Positions 11,149 to 22,405 are shown, numbered from the stretch's first letter. The stretch: 64,000 nucleotides of DNA from Triatoma infestans (GCA_011037195.1 JAAEAF010001553.1:124001-188000); one strand, 5' to 3'. Notes: generated by a model from the sequence alone, not told the origin. Translations and numbers: made by a program.

Positions 11149-11329
11149 AAAAGAATGAGGGTAATAATAAACCTAACTCTGACATGGAGCATCAGCATAC
11201 AACTTTCCAAATATCAGAAGCGGCTTAAAACCTTAGTGAGCAAACTGGTCAGAAAAATGGGAATCCTCAAGAACCAGCCGGGTATTCATTGATTCCAAAG
11301 TTTTCCTAATTCTTTTAAATTACTCATCC

Positions 11330-11915
11330 CTGGTGAGGGAGATAGAAATGAACACGGTTAGCGCGCTGGTGGAATTACGGGCTTTATTAGAGACAGGAGG
11401 CGCGTCTATTAAGGGTTGGGATAGCTTGAACCTAGTATCCCCTGGGGAGCTTGGCAGTACTTTGGGGGCAGTCGCCAGCGTTGTACCAGAGGGCTGGAAT
11501 TATTCACGGACTCCTTAATTACCGCATTATATCATTATTATGAGCTAACGGAAATCCAGGTATGGGCGGTCGGCGGGAAGATACAGATACACCTGAGTTT
11601 GCCACTATTAGCGACGCTACGAACTATACAGTGTACATGCGGTGCCTATTCCAGACCCTATCTCTGGATTGAGCTTGTTATTACAACCAGCAGTGGAGTA
11701 CCTTATAGTATCGTGGACCAAGAACATAAGCCGACATCCATGGTGAGCCCCGATGTCGGCTCATACCATGTTATCATGTCAGGGACGAAATGTAGCCATA
11801 TGCCAAGTAGAAAGAAAAATTATCAGTGGTATGCCAAAGTGGCATTACACATGATCTACATAATAATTACCAATCCCTACTTCCTTTATAAGATGCAGCC
11901 GGGGAAAAAGTAACG
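11330..11915 (+). pseudogene. Errantivirus-like env remnant
   Basis: Two frames align by eye with the env protein of the errantivirus-like element at 32.3-34.2 kb. SLNLVSPGELGSTLGAV (11430) corresponds to GLVLIPPTELSHILAEIV there, and HYYELTEIQVWAVGGKIQIH (11535) corresponds to TYYELAETHAFSTVHSLNVN. Conserved Cys residues follow (CTCGAYS, GTKCSH). This is the middle of an F-like fusion glycoprotein; the fusion peptide and membrane anchor are missing. A second, older env lineage is therefore present in the locus. Confidence 0.6.
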
Positions 11916-13500
11916 CGCGACTCATTGACTTGAGGGATGGCGTGATTCCTGGACTGATCTGTAGAAATGAAGCGGAGAATAAGACTCGCCAGCATCTCGA
12001 CCACCCAAAAAGGAAGTACACGTCCTTATAAAAGTTCCTCGCAACGAAAAACAGGCTCATAAAAAAAAGGTGCCTTGTCAATGCCTGGAAAGAAAGTAGA
12101 AACAAATTATTTGTTTACCGACTGTACAGAGAAGCTTGAGCTCTGTATAAAAACTGGCTTCAAAAAGTATCATGGATACATATAACTCATGAGATTATTT
12201 TTTTATTCTTTCATATGATGTTTTCGAAAATTTAATTTATATACCATTATAAATTTACTTTACTTTATAACATTTTATGTAGGCATCTTTTGTACCTAAT
12301 TTTCTTTCTTTTGGTTTTTACTTATATATATATATATATTTTACATTAATATTTTTAGTAACCTAATAATTTTCATGAATCTACTATGTAGAAAATAAAA
12401 CTGCATATTGTAATCTTATTGTAGAACATAAATGTTATTTTGAAATTTTGGTATTCTTTATGAATTATTTTTAAGTTTTTCATCATTCATCACAAATGTT
12501 ACCACTTTTATTTGCTTTCTAGAAAATAAAAAGGGATGCGACAGACACAGTGTCGACAACCCGCAACAGAAGAGATCCTCTTCTGCTTAATCGCAGAAAG
12601 GATGTAAGAATAGGTAAAAATCGAATTAGTGCAAAAAAAATACGATTAAACAAGTAAATCGATTCAGCACAGGGTATCGGTACAGGCCGAATGGGTTCAC
12701 AGTCAAAGCGATACACTATGGTTTTAACAGTATGTCTTGTATAATTATTTGGCGCTAGTAGTAAAGTTAGTGTTTATTGTACAAAAAAGTCTTTATGAAA
12801 ATATTTCAATAAATTACTTAAATAGGTTTATTAAGTAGACCAAACACTATTTTAATTTAGCTACATACACACACCGAAATTTAGGTATGTTAGTAAATCA
12901 ACGAATTTGAAAACTTCAAATGGATTTACTGAAAAGTTATGGTTTTGCACTTGTACTCCTAAGGCCTGGAACTCTAGAATTATCAACTAACTCAAATAAA
13001 TACATAGTTATATGAAAGCTCGATAGAATGCGGGGGCTCTGCCAGTCATCCTCAATTAATAACACATTTAATATTTTGTCAGTTGTTGTAGATCAGCTTT
13101 TGTGTCAAGTTTAATTACTTTTTTTTCTCACCACTTTGCTGACAAGATATTTTGTAAGTTTATTTATAATTTAACATGGATACTTTTGCATTGTTTTTAT
13201 GTGTAAATTTAGTTTTGTAAATAAAGACTTTTTCTTCTTCAAGTCTTCGTCAAGTTTCATTATTTAACAAAATATAAACTAGTCAAAATAAATATGTTTT
13301 TCTTATTAATGATTTTAATTTATTAATAAGATAAATATAGGAGCATTATATGATATTATCCTTCCAATAGTCGCGGCGATCTCTGAGATCATTTAATTTA
13401 AACTTATAACAAATCTTTTTAATCTAAAAAATTAATATAAAAGGTCACAGATAAGAGCGATAGTAGAGCGCGGGAAAGTAGTAATGGTGGTGGGGAGCGC
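11916..13500. other. No gene seen
   Basis: AT-rich DNA, with a short (TA)n tract near 12325-12341. Open frames are short and have no recognisable motif. The region from about 13440 becomes GC-richer and leads into the hairpins of the CRESS-like element. Confidence 0.5.
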
Positions 13501-13527
13501 GTGCCATTGGCCGTCAAGGTCACCAAC

Positions 13528-13545
13528 CGGGCCGCTTGCGGCCCG
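13528..13545. promoter_or_regulatory. GC hairpin upstream of Rep
   Basis: CGGGCCGC, two-base spacer, GCGGCCCG: an 8-bp perfect inverted repeat. It lies six bases before the larger stem-loop at 13551-13591. Together they form a double-hairpin block directly upstream of the truncated Rep gene. Confidence 0.6.
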
Positions 13546-13550
13546 TCTAC

Positions 13551-13591
13551 TGGCCCCTTCGTTAATAGAACACCCTCTAACGAAGGGGCCA
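13551..13591. promoter_or_regulatory. Origin-like stem-loop, copy 1
   Basis: TGGCCCCTTCGTTA pairs perfectly with TAACGAAGGGGCCA over 14 bp around a 13-base loop (ATAGAACACCCTC). Tandem iterons overlap its right arm and a TATA box and Rep follow, the layout of a CRESS-virus replication origin. The loop does not contain the usual TATTAC-type nonanucleotide, so a nick site cannot be named. A perfect 14-bp stem is unlikely by chance. Confidence 0.6.
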
Positions 13592-13607
13592 CAAGAGGGG
13601 CCACAAG
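13584..13607 (+). repeat. Two tandem 12-bp iterons
   Basis: AGGGGCCACAAG occurs twice head to tail without a mismatch. In CRESS viruses short tandem iterons beside the origin stem-loop are the binding sites of Rep. Here they overlap the right arm of the 14-bp stem. Confidence 0.6.
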
Positions 13608-13610
13608 GAA

Positions 13611-13616
13611 TATAAA
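13611..13616 (+). promoter_or_regulatory. TATA box before Rep copy 1
   Basis: TATAAA lies four bases after the second iteron and about 55 bases before the Rep endonuclease motif I. Its position suggests it drove rep transcription. Confidence 0.45.
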
Positions 13617-14165
13617 CCGACCTGCACCAACTTGCGTCCACAGTCGTAAGAAGCTTCGAGATACAGCTAGCAAGTGTTATTTCGTAACTTTAACTATTGA
13701 TAACGAAGATATTACAGATGCAAGACAGTTGTTTATTGAAACTTTTTTTGACGTTATTACATATTGCTGTGCAATCGAAACCGAATCTTGCGGTAAAAAT
13801 ATTAAAACGCATATTCACGCCTATTTGGAATTTACAGGTAAGATATATTTTTCCGAATTAAGAGATTATATATCTTCTAATTTCCCTGATAATCGGTTTG
13901 ATTTGCAAAATGTAAAAAGAAAAAAGCAATTGCTTGTGTATATAACTAAGACCGACACACAAGTTTATACAAATATTTCGACTAGTAAATTAAGTTTTAA
14001 TTTCCAAATTTCAAAATGGGCAAAAGAGAAGGAAAATTTCAGTGTTACGGATCCGTTTGTTGTTGAACATCGAAATAATTATAAATTCATAGAACGGTAT
14101 CACGCAGAGACTAGTAGAGAAACTTATTACAGCTTCATATGGCCATTTATTAATGTATTTAATAA
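13617..14165 (+). pseudogene. rep: CRESS-type Rep endonuclease domain, truncated (copy 1)
   Basis: N-terminal rolling-circle initiator domain of a Rep protein. Motif I is YFVTLTID (about 13678). Motif II is THIHAYLEF, the HUH metal site (about 13810). Motif III is VYITKTD, with the nicking Tyr and following Lys (about 13939). The linker to the helicase contains DPFVVEHRNNYKF (about 14050), shared with copy 2 at 23.5 kb (HPFIIEDRNNYKF). The frame is open across all three motifs. There is no ATG between the TATA box and motif I, so the start is lost or altered. The SF3 helicase half is missing: Rep similarity fades at about 14165 and Gypsy RT begins at about 14195. Order and spacing of motifs fit CRESS-DNA viruses (Cressdnaviricota); the exact family is not clear. 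Regarded as an endogenous viral fragment. Confidence 0.8.
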
Positions 14166-14194
14166 ATATATTTATATGTATTTAAATATTGATA

Positions 14195-16458
14195 TTATGA
14201 ATTTCTAAGAATGCCCTTTGGCCTTAAAACAGCTCCACCCACATTTTTAAGAGCAATTAGTACTATTTTCTCTAGAATCCCAAACGTATTGGCCTGTATG
14301 GACGATATTATAATTTTCTCAGACAATCTAGACGAACACATAAAACACCTCAAGACTGTTTTCGAAAAACTAAACACAACCTAAAAATACAATTGGACAA
14401 AACTGAATTCTTTAAGAGAGAACTACTCTTTTTAGGACAAAAGAATCCAGCCAAACCCGGCAAAACTAGAAACAATCGCGAAATTCCCTGTCCCTAAAAC
14501 GGAAAACAAATCAAACAATTTCTTGGACTTACTGGCTACTATCGTAAGATGATTAAAAATTACGCTAAAATAGCTAGACCACTGACTCTCGCACTCAGAA
14601 AAATCAGAACTATAGTGATTGACGACGATTACAAAAAAGCTTTTGAAACTCTTAAATCCGTTCTACAAAACAGTCCTATCTTACAATTACCTGACTTTGA
14701 AAAACCTTTTATTCTCACTACAGACGCTTCCAATTATGCTATTGGAGCAGTCCTATCTCAAAATTTTAATGGAAAAGACCTCCCCATTTCCTTTGCCTCT
14801 CTTGTACGCTAAATAAACAAGAAGAAAACTATTCCACTATAGAGAAAGAATGCTAGCCATAGTATGGGCCTGTAAACACTTTAGACCATACATTTACTGA
14901 CGCAAATTTACAATACATACAGACCATAAACCATTACAATGGTTATACAATTTGAAAGAACCCAATGCTAAACTAATTAGATGAAAATTACAATTAGCCG
15001 ACTTCGACTTCGACATTAAATACGTACAAGGAAAAACCAACTTTGTAGCAAACGCCTTGTCACGTAACCCACCTGAGGAACAAGACTTAAATGCCCTAGA
15101 AAACCTTTCTCCCAATCCTAATAACGTTATAGACCAGCAGTTCCTTTCTGCTCCAACACCAGAAACTGACTACGAAGCCATGGAAGAATTAGCACGCACT
15201 TTAAATATCCCGTTAGACAATGATTTAGAAAGTTTACAGACACAACATTCACAAGAATCATCTAACGACCAAATCAAAATTATAGAGGACAATACCCGTT
15301 GCTTCAATACAGAGAAATACCAAATTATAATAACTCGCGGTAGCCCAGAATCTAAAACTCTAGTTGAAAAACCTTTTAATAAAACCAGATTTAATTGGTA
15401 CTCCAGGTACCCCTTCTCAAAAGATATAGAGGAAAACTGTATTGAATATTTACAACCAAACCATACTTAACGGCGTACTATGTTCACCTCTAATTAAAAT
15501 GCCTTAGACGAACAGGTATACGATCAAATCTTCAATTACCTATCCAAAATTATAAAAGAAAAATTCCACTCAGTTAAACTCAAACGCTATTGTACCAAAA
15601 GACTAGACATAACAGACTCCTCTGAACAAGAAAAAACTATTCAAAACTATCACGTTGGCAAAACTGCACACCGTGGTATACATGAAGTGTTCAGAACTCT
15701 AATTAAACGTTACTACTGGCCAAAAATGCTAGAACATATAACAAAAGTAATTAACAACTGTTCCCTTTGTAAGGAAGTTAAATACGACGCAAACCAATTC
15801 GACAGGTTTACGAAATTACCCCGACACCTTCTAAACCATTCGAAAAACTCCAAGGAGGACATATTGCATTACGACGGAAAGAAATTTTCATCATAATAGA
15901 CTGCTTCTCAAGAAAACTGTATGGGTATCTAATCAAAACAGCCTCCGCAAATGAAATTGTTAATTCGCTAGAAAACTATCTCAGCATATTCCCTTGCCCC
16001 AAAATTATTCAATTTGGCAATGGTACGGAATTTAAAAATGAATCAGTAGAAAATTTCTTAAAATATAATAACATAGAAACACACTTCACTACCCCAAACC
16101 ACTCAGACTCTAACGGACTGATAAACCGAGCACACTCAACCCTCATAGAAATCAGGAACATTGTGAACCGACAAAAAAATTGCCCTATATACAAAACTTT
16201 AAAATTAGCTTTAATAGCATACAACAACTCTATAAGCTCTAACCTGACTATGACACCTAACGAAATTACTTTCGGGATACAGCCCAATACCTACGCAGAA
16301 GACTTAATTTTGGAACAAAGAGTCAAAGAATATCATGACGACAGGGAATTAATATCCCGCGTAATAAAAGAAAAAATTGACAAAGAAAAAGAGATCCGTA
16401 CAAACAAACTAAACCAAACTAGGGAAAAAGTCGAAATACCCAAGGGAGAAATATTATA
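14195..16458 (+). pseudogene. Gypsy pol remnant
   Basis: Begins inside RT at EFLRMPFGLKTAPPTF (14198), then CMDDIIIFSDN (14295). RT thumb and RNase H follow: KIARPLTLAL (14560), LTTDASNYAIGAVLSQN (14715), ending in FVANALSRNPP (about 15045). A 140-residue acidic spacer comes next. Integrase: zinc motif with NNCSLCKE (15755), first Asp in IDCFSRKLYGY (15897). The second Asp position reads FGNGTEF, so the catalytic Asp is Gly. The third acidic region has SNGLINRAHSTL, with Asn where Glu is expected. Ends at a stop at 16457. Truncated at both ends; it cuts off Rep copy 1 on its left. Confidence 0.82.
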
Positions 16459-17559
16459 AACCTCTCGGATTCTTTTCCAAGGCTCTATCGGAAGCCCAGC
16501 GTAATTATTCTGTATATGATAAGGAACTTCTGGCGATTTATTCCGCTTTCGTTATTTCAGGTCAGTCTTAGAAGGTCGGCAGTTTTCAATTCATACAAGG
16601 TCTACAAGCCCTTGACGTATGCCATGCGGCAGAAAGCAAGTTCAGCTTCCCCCTGAGAATTCGTTTGTTGAATTTCATTAGTCAATTTTCGACTGAACTG
16701 AAATACGTTGAAGGTGAGGGAAATCGAATGGCTGACGCATTGTCGCGCATTGAAGTAATCTCCTTGACGGGTGATTTGGAGGGTTTAGCAGAGGCGCAGA
16801 GGACCGATCCGGAAGTCGAAGTATTTAAAGGACAACCAAACGTCCGGTTCCAGTACATCCACCTTCCCGGAACAAGTGAACCAGAGCTCTGCGAAACATC
16901 TACCAAGCACGCCCGTATATATTTGCCTCTAAGATTTCGCAAACCCACGGGCTTAGCCACCCAGGAGTTCGCTCATCAAGAAGATTGATGGCACCAAAGT
17001 ATTTTTGGCCCAGTCTGAATAAGGATGTGGTTTTGTGGGCTAGGTTTTGTATACCTTGTCAGAAGGCTAAGGTCACCAGACACACCGTCACACCAGCCGG
17101 CAAATTTGGCAAAGCGGCACGCTTCAAGCATGTCCACATGGACATTATCGGACCGCTCCCTCCATCAAATGGGAAAAGATACTACGTTACCTTGATAGAT
17201 CGTTTTAAGCGGTGGCCGGAGGCAATACCTGTTGAGGTTATTACAGCCGAAACCGTCGCAGCTGCATTTTATGAAGGATGGATTAAGAGACTTTTAGTAC
17301 CTTCGAGAGTTACTACAGATTAAGGACGTCAATTCGAATCTGAGCTGTTCAGACGACTAACAACGTTTCTAGGCACAAACGAGTGCGTACAACAGCGTAC
17401 CATCCCCAAGCCAATGGTTGCGTAGAAAGGTGGCACAGATCTTTGAAGAGCGCGTTGATCGCCCATCTAGACGCTGATAACTGGACTACTGCCTTACCCA
17501 CGGTCTTGTTGGGGCTTAGAACGACCATTAGAGTAAATGTGCGGAAGCGGTTTATGGAC
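16459..17559 (+). pseudogene. Second Gypsy pol remnant, left part
   Basis: Starts in RNase H (GFFSKALSEAQRNYSVYDKELLAIYSA, read in two parts around 16465-16545), then MADALSRIEV (16728), integrase zinc region with WARFCIPCQKAK (17037), and core with HMDIIGPLPPS (17137) and TLIDRFKRWPEA. A stop at 17321 replaces the codon right after VTTD. Then the integrase end AYHPQANGCVERWHRSLK (17396). The coding sequence is interrupted at VYG (17559) by a solo LTR and resumes at 18187. Confidence 0.82.
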
Positions 17560-18186
17560 TGTAATGTGTAGACCTTTGGAAGAAATATAAATTATTTTAG
17601 AATTAAGAGAAATATATTAGTTAATATCTAGGTAATATTGGTTGTTTACTTAGTGTAAGTCCAAGACTGGGTTTTTACGAAGGTTGGGAGAAACAATAGG
17701 AACAGTTAGAGGGTAAATACCTGTACTACAAGAAAAGGGAATTTCCCTTTCTTCCTCCCTTTAATGGAGGAGGGATCATATATATAGAGAACCTCAATTA
17801 GGAGAGGATCAGAATTGTTGTGGTGAAGAAAACTCTGCTCAGTGAAAATTTATAAAAGAGTGTCGTAGTGTTCGTTATACGAGAGTTAAGGCCCAACCTT
17901 CTGCTTAAAAACCCTTTTAATATTGTAAGTTGTAGAAATTAATCTAGTTACTGCATAAGTATTATTTTATTATTAGTTAAGGAATAAGATTTTATTTGTA
18001 GTTTAAATTGTGTAATTATATGTATTTCTTTTATATGGTTATTTTCTAATTATTTTTATCCTTTAATCAATCCAGATGAACACAGACCTCACGAGATCCC
18101 TTTAGAGAAGAGATAAATTAAAATTTATAATTATTTACTATTCTGAATTTCTATTTTAAAACCCCCCAATCATACATAACATTACA
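17560..18186 (+). mobile_element. Solo LTR, 627 bp, with 4-bp target duplication
   Basis: Starts TGTAATGT and ends ACATTACA, a perfect 8-bp terminal inverted repeat with TG...CA ends. It is flanked by GGAC on both sides (17556-17559 and 18187-18190). Removing it together with one GGAC rejoins the pol motif VYGQTLRLPGEF of the surrounding Gypsy remnant, which proves the insertion and its exact borders. A TATATATAG box lies near 17780. No internal sequence remains, so it arose by LTR-LTR recombination. A 4-bp duplication fits the Ty3/Gypsy group. Confidence 0.9.
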
Positions 18187-18510
18187 GGACAGACCTTACG
18201 GCTCCCTGGGGAGTTTATGTCTCCTTCCTCAACGCAGGATATTAATGTTTTAGTACAGGAACTGCGTGAATCAATGCGTAAGCTTAGCCCGGCAGCATTT
18301 CGTAACAGCTCAAAAAGAATATTCCAGCCACTCGCGCTCGACTCATGTGAGCAAGTGTTCTTGCGGGAAGACGAAGTCAAGATATACCATTGCAACCTCC
18401 ATACTCAGGGCCATATCGGACAGACAGCCGAGGAGAAAAAACGTAAGTTCTTCAATTACCTGACAAGGAACTGACGGTATCTCTAGACCGCGTTAAAGCT
18501 TGCTTACTTA
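18187..18510 (+). pseudogene. Second Gypsy pol remnant, right part
   Basis: Continues the integrase C-terminal region: LRLPGEFMSPSS (18198), then EQVFLREDEVK (18351), and after frame changes FVLQLPDKELTVSLDRVKACL (18450-18510). This is the GPY-type tail of Gypsy integrase. It joins exactly to 17559 once the solo LTR is discounted. Confidence 0.75.
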
Positions 18511-18543
18511 TTTGCAGAGAAGGACGACGGATTACCCACAAAT

Positions 18544-18692
18544 TTTGAGGCTTAATTAATAGTACGTTAGATGATACATGCATTTTGCTAATTATACTTA
18601 TTTATGTTAATATATGTTAGAGGAATTTGATGCTTAATTAATAACACTTGGATGATACTGCCTTTAGCTAATTATACCTATTTTTGGTAAGA
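18544..18692. repeat. Two-copy tandem repeat, period about 83 bp
   Basis: TTTGAGGCTTAATTAATA...GATGATAC...GCTAATTATACTTATTT at 18544-18608 recurs with a few changes at 18626-18692. Non-coding. Confidence 0.6.
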
Positions 18693-18869
18693 GAAAATTT
18701 TTCATACTTTGTGTTGTTATTATACCCTTATTATAATTTGGTAGTCAATAAGTACTCTTTATATTATTGCTGTTCAACACCCTTTCTCACTGAGTGAGCG
18801 CATTCCCTTTACCCTTGCCTCTACCATCGAGCGAGTACCCCCTCAGGTAAGTGGCCACAATATTACAAA

Positions 18870-19490
18870 TACGAGGGTCATTCAATATGTAACAAGACAA
18901 ATCGCTGTAGCTCAGAAACGATTGGTTTAATCAATACAATAGTTTCAATGCGTCATCCTTATACTTAGTTTCTTAGTTGTTCGAGAGTATTTGGTAAGCA
19001 TAAGCTCAAATCTATTCAGTTAACAATGGCGGAGTCCGCTTGAGCATTGCACCTTGGAAGAACAAAGCTCAGTGATAAGATTTTTAGTTGCAGTTGGTAT
19101 CAAAGATCCACGAAAGAATGTTAAAAGTGTAAGGAAATAATTGTTTGAACCGTTCGAACGTTTACAAATGTGTAGAACTGTTTAAAAGTGACCGTGTAAG
19201 TGTCTGTGACGAGCAATGAAGTGGACGACCAGTTGAAGTTGCAACTTCCTCCATCAAATCTCGCATAACGCGTTAATTCAGGACAATAGGTATTTTTTTC
19301 AGCCTGTTGAACTGATAGCTGAAGAAGTGCACACGAATGTTGGAACTATCAGTCAACTTACGGAAGCCCAAAAAGAAAGTGGAGTGGGAGATCCTTTCAC
19401 ACCTCCCCTATAGCCCCGAACTCGCCTCATCGGATTCGCATTGGTTTGACCCCTTAAAGAGGCTTTACGTGCGAAACGGGCTAAGTTAGA
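18870..19490 (+). mobile_element. Internally deleted mariner-like element
   Basis: TA followed by CGAGGGTCATTCAATATGTAAC (18870) looks like a mariner target dinucleotide and terminal repeat. A decayed transposase N-terminus follows in several frames: LRIAPWKNKAQ after ATG 19026, RFLVAVGIKDPRKNVKS, then VELFKSDRVSVCDEQ and SGRPVEVATSS, ELIAEEVHTNVGTISQL. It then jumps to the C-terminal motif YSPELASSDSHWF (about 19410), which carries the last catalytic Asp region. The middle of the catalytic domain is missing and no right terminal repeat was found. Confidence 0.6.
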
Positions 19491-19852
19491 ATTTGAAAAT
19501 CAGATTTTCGAAATAATTTATTGTTTCTATTTTTTATTGATTTATAGTAATTTATTTAAATACTTGTTTGTTTTCTGTTTTTATTTGGTTTCAAATTTTA
19601 TTTTTCATGTTTACTATGACTTATTTTCGTTTATGATTTTTTTTTTTTATTAATGCGAGAAAATAATATTTATTTTTGAATAAAAGAAAATAATATTTAT
19701 TTTTGAATTCGATTGATTTTGAAACATTTTTGATACTTTGTTTACTTTATTGCAGGTATTTGCAAATCGTCGAAAAAATTTATTTAATAGTTTGTTTTTC
19801 TTCTTTTGGTTCCTTTATATGGTTATTAGCTTACTTGATTTTCTAGCTGATC
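19491..19852. other. AT-rich spacer
   Basis: T-rich DNA with an imperfect tandem repeat around AAAATAATATTTATTTTTGAAT (19661-19707). No gene seen; probably the leader of the Gypsy remnant that follows. Confidence 0.5.
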
Positions 19853-22405
19853 ATGGATATTTACAGGTTATTAAAGGATGAATTAAGTTATGAATTGTTC
19901 ATAAGGGGTCTCTCAGGGGAAGGTACTGTTCCCGAATTGAGAAAACTTTTAATTACAGCTCTGCAGTCTAAGGTACAACCTCTTAAGAAAATATATTCCT
20001 CCTTAGCCGCCAAAGATGAATTTAATCTCTGCCGCGTAAAACTAGATGTGCGGTTAATGTTCAGATTGACGTTATGGCAGAATACCAATGAAATCAAGCG
20101 TCTGAAACCTCGACTTCTTCATGTGAAGCTTCGTTTAAACCGGATCACCAAGCTTGAGTGTGATGAGTTAATTGAACAAGAAGCTATGAAGAAGCAAATT
20201 AGCAGTCTGTTGGGAATTTTACAGAAACTGGAAGACAAAGCGGAATTCACGAAGTACAACCGCTACCATCATTAACTGTAAGGGCTTCCCCAAACAGTTC
20301 CTGTTCCTATTGATGTTGGATTTATGGCAACCAGTGATCCAGTACAACCGACTAGTAAGTAATCCCTTGCAACCACAACCATTACGCGAGCCTGAGGTTA
20401 CTAAGAACTTAAGGTTGTACAAATACATTTAAGGTTGTAAGGGCCTCAAATACACTGCTGATGATCAAGATCAAAGCCTTTGCTCTTTTCTAGCTGAGGT
20501 CAAAGATCGAAGAATGGCCAGAGGGATCTCCAAAGAGGACTCTTTCATTCTGCCAGCGATCTCTGGGATGTACTGCTCTAGTGTGGTGTAGATCCAAGCG
20601 GGATACAATAAACAGTTGGGATGAATTGGTGATCAAACTAAGGCAAACTTTCTTAGATCCAGATTATGACCATCAGGTGATGGACGAAATACGCAAGCGC
20701 ATACAAGGACCACAAGAAAGCCCAACGATCTACATTGCGAAGATGCAAGCACTGTTTTCTCGCCTCTCCGATCCTCCGACCGAAGAACGGAAACTTGCCA
20801 TAATCAGGCGAAATGTTAAAAAAGAATACCGCGCGCTTCTTCCTTTGACATCTTCTAATAATATTGAAGAACTAGAGGCAGAATTAAGAATCATGGAAGT
20901 TGGAGCAACAATGGCTTCGCGCTATGAAAGCAATACTAAGAAAGTCGCATATCTGCTACCATATGTGTCTCATATATTGGACAAACTAAGAGATGCGAGA
21001 TACCTATCTTCTCTAGATTTGAAGTCTGCTTACTGGCAAGTGAAAGTAAAGACAGAAGATAGAGAGAAGACAGCTTTTACTGTCCCTGTCAGGGGGCTGT
21101 TTCAGTTTATCCGCATGCCTTTTGGGCTGCACAATGCTTCAGCGACATGGCAACGCTTGATTGATTCCGTTCTCGGGCCAGAGTTGGAGCCGAAAGTGTT
21201 TGTCTACCTAGACGAATAGTTGCAACACAGGATTTCAAAGACCACCTACAAACTTGGAGTTGGTGCTCACGAGGCTTCAGAAAGCAGGACTGACGGAGAA
21301 CTGGGAAAAGGCAAAGGTTTGCAGAACCGAACTCAAATATGTGGGATACGTTGTCAATACAGACGGCTTACATGTGTATTCCGACAAGGTTGCTTCTATA
21401 ATGAACTTTCCTCAACCGCGAACTGTCAGACAGGTTAGAAGGTTCTTAGGACTAGCAAGCTGGTACCGGATATTCGTACCACACTTCGCATCAATCAGCG
21501 CACCTTTGACGGAGTTGACGAAGGAGAATAAGAAATGGAATTTAGGCGAAAACAGATCCTTTAAGGAGCTCAAGAACATTTTAGTCTCTGCAGCGGTTCT
21601 AACGTGCCCAGATTTTAGCAAACCACTTGTACTCCAGACTGACGCATCATCTTCAGGGTTGGGAGCAATCCTTTTCACAAGATTGTGAAGAAGCTGAAAA
21701 TCAATAGCCTACGCAAGTCGCAGCTTGGCAAGAAATGAGAAAAAAATTTCTGTTACAGAACAGGAATGTTTAGCTGTTATATGGGCGATTGAAAAGTTCC
21801 GTCCTTACCTACAGGGAGCCGAATTCAAGGTAATAACTGACCACATTCGCTAATTTGGTTACTGAATTTAAAAGATCCTCAAGGGAGATTAGCACGCTGG
21901 ACGCTGAAGCTGCAACAGTACACGTTTAATATTCAACATAGGCCTGGCAAGCAACATGCGGCGGCCGACGCATGTAAGCGCTGAATTTAAGAGGTTGGTA
22001 GAAGAATATGGGTGAAAGATATCACCGGAGGTATCACCCGCAAGCCAACCTGACGGAGAGAGTAAACCGGGTCATCAAGACCATAATGTCGTCATATGTA
22101 AGAGATAATCACAGAAGTTGGGATCGGGAGCTTCCAAAATTTAGCTTTGCTCTACAAACGGCGGTTCATTAGACAACTGGATTTACACCGGCCTATCACA
22201 ACTTTGGTTGAGAATTCAAGAGATCAGGAAGAGAGTATGCGGAATTGTGCTCAGACGATGTGATCCCCGAAGAAGTTGGGGAGACTCGGGTTGGACAATT
22301 GGCCAGAATGCCCCTTGCTTATGAACGAATGGCGTCGTACCTCATTGTGGAGTTAGAGGATATGGAGGGTAGACCGTTAGGCGGCATATTGAGCAACTGA
22401 AACCA
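19853..22405 (+). pseudogene. Internally deleted Gypsy A-like element
   Basis: gag begins with ATG at 19853 (MDIYRLLKDELSYELFIRGL), closely similar to the gag start of Gypsy A at 56598. Gag continues in other frames through ADDQDQSLCSFLAEVKDRR (20460) and LRQTFLDPDYDHQVMDEIRKR (20640). At about 20937 gag (ASRYES) is fused in frame to RT (LPYVSHILDKLRDARYLSSL), removing nucleocapsid, protease and the start of RT. RT then reads MPFGLHNASATW and VFVYLDE (21113-21216). RT connection and RNase H follow (LTCPDFSKPLVLQTDASSSG, 21600). A second deletion joins RNase H to a late integrase part (AEFKRLVEEYG, about 21978). Many stops; not active. Confidence 0.82.

Noticed and set aside
13501..13616. Rep start at 13501
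   Set aside because: The frame is open from GTG 13501, but this part is the hairpin and iteron block upstream of the TATA box, so it is not likely translated.
18217..18474. Independent 85-codon gene
   Set aside because: It is the continuation of the Gypsy pol split by the solo LTR.
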